From the NCBI RefSeq assembly GCF_024220175.1, contig NZ_CP098502.1, forward strand, positions 310,001-374,000: DNA of 64,000 nt, read 5' to 3'. This document shows, in pieces, positions 60,311-64,000 of the stretch. This DNA is from Paraconexibacter antarcticus. Lineage in GTDB: Bacteria > Actinomycetota > Thermoleophilia > Solirubrobacterales > Solirubrobacteraceae. The position numbers and the translations under genes are program-made. The notes beneath the pieces were generated by a model that saw only the letters and a list, made by a program, of their open reading frames with translations, was not told the DNA's origin and made no database searches. Position 1 is the stretch's first letter. The number at the start of each line of letters is the position of its first letter.

Positions 60311-60330
60311 CGTTGACTCAGCGGTCAACG
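60311..60330 (-). promoter_or_regulatory. Hairpin/operator at the sucC promoter
   Basis: CGTTGAC (60311-60317) and GTCAACG (60324-60330) are inverted copies 27 bp upstream of sucC. On the minus strand the arm contains TTGACC, a possible -35, with TATAGC about 20 bases further. It could equally end the mannosyltransferase transcript. Confidence 0.4.
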
Positions 60331-60345
60331 TCAGGTGCAGGGGAT

Positions 60346-61131
60346 TTACCGCTTGCGCCGCAGCCGCGGAACGAGCAGCATCGCCTCCAGGGCGATCCCG
60401 GTGGACATCTTCGACGTGCCGTGCTGGCGGTCGCGGAAGACGATCGGGACCTCCTGCACGCGGAAGCCGCGCTGGACCGCGCGGTAGGTCAGCTCGACCT
60501 GGAACGCGTAGCCGCGCGAACGGACCGTCGGCAGGTCGATCGCGCGCAGCACCTCGGCGCGGAAGCACTTGAAGCCGCCGGTGACGTCGCGGATCTGCAG
60601 GCCGAGGACCTCGCGGGCGTACCACGAGCCGCCGCGGCTGACGACCTGCCGCAGCCGGCCCCAGTCGGAGACCCCGCCGCCCGGGACGTAACGCGAGCCG
60701 AGCGCCAGGTCGCACGAGGTGCGCGCGGCCGCGAGCAGGCGCGCGAGGTCCTGCGGGTCGTGCGAGAAGTCCGCGTCCATCTCCATGACGAACCCCGCGC
60801 CGTGCTCCAGCGCGTGCGTGAACCCGGCGATGTAGGCGGGTCCGAGGCCGGTGCGCTCCGTGCGGTGGAGGACCTCGACGCCGGGCAGCTCGGCCGCGAG
60901 CGCGTCGGCGATGCGTCCCGTCCCGTCCGGCGAGTCGTCGTCGACGACGAGGATGCGGTGGCCACCGGGCGCGGCGGCGCTCAGGACGGCGTCGGCGGCA
61001 CGCGTGATGGCCTCGACGTTCTCGGCCTCGTTGAACGTCGGCAGGATGAGCCACGGCAGCCCGGAGGGCTCGGCTCCGGGCTCCGGGGCGGTGTCGGCGG
61101 ACGGCGCGATCGGGGGATCCTAGGGGAGCAT
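60346..61131 (-). CDS. Polyprenol-phosphate mannosyltransferase-like GT2 enzyme, start codon problem
   Basis: The frame encodes a full GT2 domain: LPWLILPTFNEAENVEAIT, ILVVDDDSPDGTGRIADAL, GLGPAYIAGFTHAL, FVMEMDADFSHDPQDL (DxD), GSRYVPGGGVSDWG and FKCFRAEVLRAIDL, as in Ppm1/DPM synthases that put mannose on polyprenol phosphate. However the only upstream ATG (61131, after GGAGGCG) is followed by CTC CCC and an in-frame TAG (61122-61120). From there to the first in-frame ATG (60786, inside the DxD motif) there is no ATG, GTG or TTG. Initiation at ATC (61110) or CTG near LPWLILP, or a nonsense mutation, must be considered. Confidence 0.8.
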
Positions 61132-61171
61132 CGCCTCCGCGGTCGCGCCCGGAGGAGGCGCTGCCCGGTCG

Positions 61172-62836
61172 CTACAGGGCGGCGGCGATCGCCCGTCCGG
61201 CCACGCGCCCGCCGAACAGGCAGCCGCCGAGGAACGTCCCCTCGAGCGCGCGGTAGCCGTGCATCCCGCCGCCGCCGAAGCCCGCGACCTCCCCCGCCGC
61301 GTAGAGCCCGGGGAAGGGCGCGCCGCCCGCGTGCAGCGCGCGGGCCTGCAGGTCGGTCTCCAGCCCGCCGAGCGACTTGCGGGTGAGGATCGACAGGCGG
61401 ACGGCGATGAGCGGGCCGGCGTCGGGGTCGAGGATGCGGTGCGGCGCGGCGACGCGGGTGATGCGGTCCGCGAGGTAGGCGCGGGCGCCGTGGATCGCGG
61501 TGACCTGACCGTCCTTCGCGTACCGGTTGGCGATCTGGCGGTCGCGGTCGACGATCTGCCGCTCGAGGTCGTCGTGGTCGATGTGCGGCGTGTCCCCCGT
61601 CAGCGCGTTCATCCGCTGCACGAGCGTCCGCAGGTCCCGCTCGACGATGAAGTCGATGCCGTGGTCCTTGAAGGCCTGCACGGGCCCGGGAGGGCCGCCG
61701 GCGAGCCGGTCCTTCAGCACCGCGCGGATCGACTTGGACGTCACGTCCGGGTTCTGCTCGGAGCCGCTGAGCCCGAACTCCTTCTCGATGATCTTCTCGG
61801 TGAGGACGAACCACGTGTGGTCGAAGCCCGTGCGCTGGATGTGGTCGAGCGTCGCGAGCGTGTCGAAGCCGGGGTAGAGCGGGCCCGGCAGCCGCCTGCC
61901 TGTCGCGTCGAACCACAGCGAGGAGGGCCCGGGGATGATGCGGATCGCGTGCTTCGGCCAGATCGGGTCCCAGTTGTGGATCCCCTCGACGTAGTGCCAC
62001 ATGCGGTCCTCGTTGATCGCGTTGGCGCCCGCCCCGATCGCGACCTGCTGCATGAGACCGTCGACGTGGGCGGGGACGCCGCAGATCATCCGCGCGGGCG
62101 GCTCGCCGAGGCGGGCCGGCCAGTTGCGCCGGACGAGGTCGTGGTTGCCGCCGATGCCGCCGGTCGTGACGAGGACGGCCTGGGCGCCGAGCGCGAACTC
62201 GCCGGCGACGGTGCGCGAGCTCGCCGCCCCGCGAGTGACCGGGCTCGGCTCGAGGACCTCGCCGGTGACGCCGGTGACGGTGCCGCCGTCGACGGTCAGG
62301 CCGGTCACCCGGTGGCGGAAGCGCAGCTCCACGCGCCCGGCGGCGACCGCCGCCCGCACGCGCCGCTCGAAGGGCTCGAGGACGCCCGGCCCGGTCCCCC
62401 AGGTGATGTGGAAGCGCGGCACCGAGTTGCCGTGGCCGTCGGCGAGCGAGCCGCCGCGCTCCGGCCAGCCCGGGTTCGGGACCCAGCGCATGCCCTGCGC
62501 GTGGAGCCACGCGCGCTTCTCGCCGGCCGCGAAGTCGACGTACGCCTCCGCCCAGCGGCGCGGCCAGTGGTCCTCGTCGCGGTCGAAGCCGGCCGTGCCG
62601 AGCCAGTCCTGCCAGGCGAGCTCCCGCGAGTCCTTCACGCCCATCCGGCGCTGCTCGGGGCTGTCGACGAACATGAGGCCGCCGAGCGACCAGAAGGCCT
62701 GCCCACCGAAGGATGCCTCCGGTTCCTGGTCGACGACGATGACCCGCCGACCGGCGTCGGCGAGCTCGGCGGTGGCGACGAGGCCGGCCAGCCCCGCCCC
62801 GACGACGATGACGTCTGCCTGATCCATGGCGCTCAT
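61172..62836 (-). CDS. FAD-binding dehydrogenase (fumarate reductase/KstD-like)
   Basis: 554 aa from ATG 62836 (ATG 62827 also possible). FAD motif VVGAGLAGLVATAELADAG, FGGQAFWSLGGLMFVDS, a central catalytic cap domain, and the C-terminal GLYAAGEVAGFGGGGMHGYR with LGGCLFGGRVAGRAIA. This is the flavoprotein family annotated as FAD-binding dehydrogenase and related to 3-ketosteroid delta-1-dehydrogenase and fumarate reductase subunits. No signal peptide. Likely removes or adds hydrogen across a C-C bond; the substrate is unknown. Divergent from the HAD gene at 62901 with 64 bp between. Confidence 0.9.
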   Translation of the reverse strand: MSAMDQADVIVVGAGLAGLVATAELADAGRRVIVVDQEPEASFGGQAFWSLGGLMFVDSPEQRRMGVKDSRELAWQDWLGTAGFDRDEDHWPRRWAEAYVDFAAGEKRAWLHAQGMRWVPNPGWPERGGSLADGHGNSVPRFHITWGTGPGVLEPFERRVRAAVAAGRVELRFRHRVTGLTVDGGTVTGVTGEVLEPSPVTRGAASSRTVAGEFALGAQAVLVTTGGIGGNHDLVRRNWPARLGEPPARMICGVPAHVDGLMQQVAIGAGANAINEDRMWHYVEGIHNWDPIWPKHAIRIIPGPSSLWFDATGRRLPGPLYPGFDTLATLDHIQRTGFDHTWFVLTEKIIEKEFGLSGSEQNPDVTSKSIRAVLKDRLAGGPPGPVQAFKDHGIDFIVERDLRTLVQRMNALTGDTPHIDHDDLERQIVDRDRQIANRYAKDGQVTAIHGARAYLADRITRVAAPHRILDPDAGPLIAVRLSILTRKSLGGLETDLQARALHAGGAPFPGLYAAGEVAGFGGGGMHGYRALEGTFLGGCLFGGRVAGRAIAAAL

Positions 62837-62900
62837 GGCCCAAGCCTATGCGGCTGCCGGAACGCGCGAAACGCGCGGGCTTTGGCACAATGGGCCGCTC

Positions 62901-63587
62901 ATGGCGCTTCCTTCCAAGGTCCAGTGGGTCACGTTCGACGTCTACGGCACGCTGATCGATTGGGACACCGGGGTCTTCCAGGCCTTCAAGCGTGAGGCGG
63001 CCCGCGAGGGCTTCACGATCGAGGACAAGGACAAGGCGGAGATCGTCCGCCTCTTCCACGAGATCTCCCAGCAGGTCGAGGGCGGCTCCTACGAGCTCTA
63101 CGCCGAGGTCCTGCGCCAGACGGCGGTGAAGATCGCCAAGGAGATCGGCTGGTCCCTCGAGCCCTCGCGCTCCGGCTTCCTGCCCGACTCCGTCGCGCGC
63201 TGGATGCCGTTCAAGGAGACCGCGCCGCAGATGAAGAAGTTCTTCGGCAAGTACCAGACGGCGCTGCTGTCGAACATCGACGACAAGCTCCTCGGCCAGA
63301 CGCGGCGCCACATCCCCGGCGACTACGACCTCGTCGTCACCGCGCAGCAGGTCCGCTCCTACAAGCCGGACCCCGCGCACTTCAACGAGTTCGCGCGCCG
63401 CATCGGCACGAAGAAGGGCTGGGTCCACATCGGGTCGAGCTACTACCACGACGTCGAGCCGTGCCTGAAGGCGAAGATCCCGGTCATCTGGGTCAACCGC
63501 GGCGGGCAGGCGCTCGAGTCGGGGCAGAAGAAGCCGACCGAAGAGGTCAAGACGCTCCTCGAGGCCGCGCGCCTCCTCGGGCTGTAG
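62901..63587 (+). CDS. HAD hydrolase, haloacid dehalogenase type
   Basis: 228 aa from ATG 62901. Motif I FDVYGTLIDW (nucleophile Asp about 12; the second Asp is replaced by Tyr, as in L-2-haloacid dehalogenases), motif II LLSNIDD, motif III KPDPAHF with Lys about 158, and late IGSSYYHDVEP in place of GD/SxxND. The Y in DVYGT is typical of type II haloacid dehalogenase-like members, which use the ester intermediate on C-halogen or related bonds; many actinobacterial members have unknown substrates. Alone on the plus strand, followed by an MBL gene 31 bp on. Confidence 0.9.
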   Translation: MALPSKVQWVTFDVYGTLIDWDTGVFQAFKREAAREGFTIEDKDKAEIVRLFHEISQQVEGGSYELYAEVLRQTAVKIAKEIGWSLEPSRSGFLPDSVARWMPFKETAPQMKKFFGKYQTALLSNIDDKLLGQTRRHIPGDYDLVVTAQQVRSYKPDPAHFNEFARRIGTKKGWVHIGSSYYHDVEPCLKAKIPVIWVNRGGQALESGQKKPTEEVKTLLEAARLLGL

Positions 63588-63617
63588 CGGCCCGCCCGGG
63601 CGCCTCGAGCCGCCACC

Positions 63618-64000
63618 GTGCGCGTCGTCTCGCTGCACCCGGACGTCCTCGTCGCCACCTCGGCGGTCTGGCAGACCACCTGCACGATCGTCCGGGGGAC
63701 GGTCGACGGGGCGCCGGAGAACGATCCGGAGCGTCCGCCGGCCGAGGCGTTCGTCATCGACTCGCCGGTGCTGCAGAGCGAGCTCGACGTCCTTCCGACG
63801 CTGCTCGCCCAGTCGGGCTTCCCGTTCACCGGGCTGCTCGCGACCCACGCGGACTGGGACCACCTCCTCGGCCGCCTCGCGTTCGGGGCAGACGCGCCGC
63901 TCGGTGTCGCCGAGACGACCGCCGCGCGCCTCACCGCCGAGCCCGGCCGCGCCGCCGGTCGCCTGCGCGAGTTCGACCAGCAGTGGTACGTCGAGCGCCC
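63618..64000 (+). CDS. MBL-fold metallohydrolase, 3' end outside window
   Basis: The frame opens at GTG 63618 and runs off the window end without a stop, 127 codons visible. RVVSLHPDVLVATSAVWQT is the first strand pair, EAFVIDSPVLQSELDVL the second, and LLATHADWDHLLGRLAFG contains the THxxxDH form of the metal motif (TH-A-D-W-D-H). Further ligands would lie downstream. MBL enzymes hydrolyse thioesters, lactams, lactones or phosphodiesters. It follows the HAD gene by 31 bp on the same strand and may be co-transcribed. Family call is firm; substrate unknown. Confidence 0.85.
   Translation, partial: MRVVSLHPDVLVATSAVWQTTCTIVRGTVDGAPENDPERPPAEAFVIDSPVLQSELDVLPTLLAQSGFPFTGLLATHADWDHLLGRLAFGADAPLGVAETTAARLTAEPGRAAGRLREFDQQWYVER

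Overview
The window is a stretch of chromosome from a very high-GC (clearly above 70 percent) actinobacterium. Gene content and style suggest the class Thermoleophilia (Solirubrobacter/Conexibacter-like): a DUF3352 protein, a DUF4242 protein, an M23 peptidase with a Pro-Lys linker, a SelO with a Cys tail, many TetR regulators, several promoters with almost no 5' leader, and dense intergenic palindromes. This placement is an inference from family content; there is no 16S or marker gene here. I see no prophage, integrase, transposase, CRISPR array or replication origin.

Layout. 0-11 kb: truncated L,D-transpeptidase, HAD phosphatase, DoxX, an MrfA/YprA-type DNA helicase, an M23 peptidase, DUF3352, a long-chain acyl-CoA ligase, and a Baeyer-Villiger-type monooxygenase. 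11-21 kb: DEAD-box RNA helicase, SelO, DUF4242, tRNA-Phe, an ArsR-SRPBCC fusion followed by two frameshift-damaged genes (DUF2182, DUF899), a secreted beta-propeller-like protein, TetR/SDR divergent pair, and a single-domain nucleotidyl cyclase. 21-31 kb: a three-gene DyP-peroxidase operon, then a second operon joining a large AAA/TPR regulator, a GMC (cholesterol-oxidase-like) oxidoreductase and an alpha/beta hydrolase with a Cys nucleophile. 31-44 kb: CDF and MFS exporters, SMR exporter with its TetR repressor and twin operators, glutamine amidotransferase, secreted lipase, small membrane and zinc-ribbon proteins, YbhN-like membrane protein, TrmH methyltransferase, pyruvate kinase, PAP2 enzyme and a MocR regulator. 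44-53 kb: a TetR regulator, glutamate decarboxylase and a leucine-catabolism-like block (acyl-CoA dehydrogenase, MccA, MccB), linked by a nearly identical 26-bp operator in two intergenic regions, then a Ser/Thr kinase. 53-64 kb: NTF2-like protein, secreted hydrolase, DUF2156 protein, an AbiEi/DUF559 gene bracketed by two nearly identical 51-bp palindromes, sucCD, a polyprenol-phosphate mannosyltransferase with no usable start codon, FAD dehydrogenase, HAD, and a truncated MBL-fold enzyme.

The strongest unexplained signals are (1) several families of intergenic perfect palindromes that keep constant outer arms while their cores vary with compensation, including a loopless 52-bp palindrome; (2) the palindrome-bounded AbiEi/DUF559 gene; (3) the two uncharacterised small proteins translationally coupled to each other beside a DyP peroxidase; (4) the shared operator that ties glutamate decarboxylase to acyl-CoA catabolism; and (5) broken or start-less genes (DUF2182, DUF899, mannosyltransferase). 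All functional calls are from reading motifs by eye; no database search was run.
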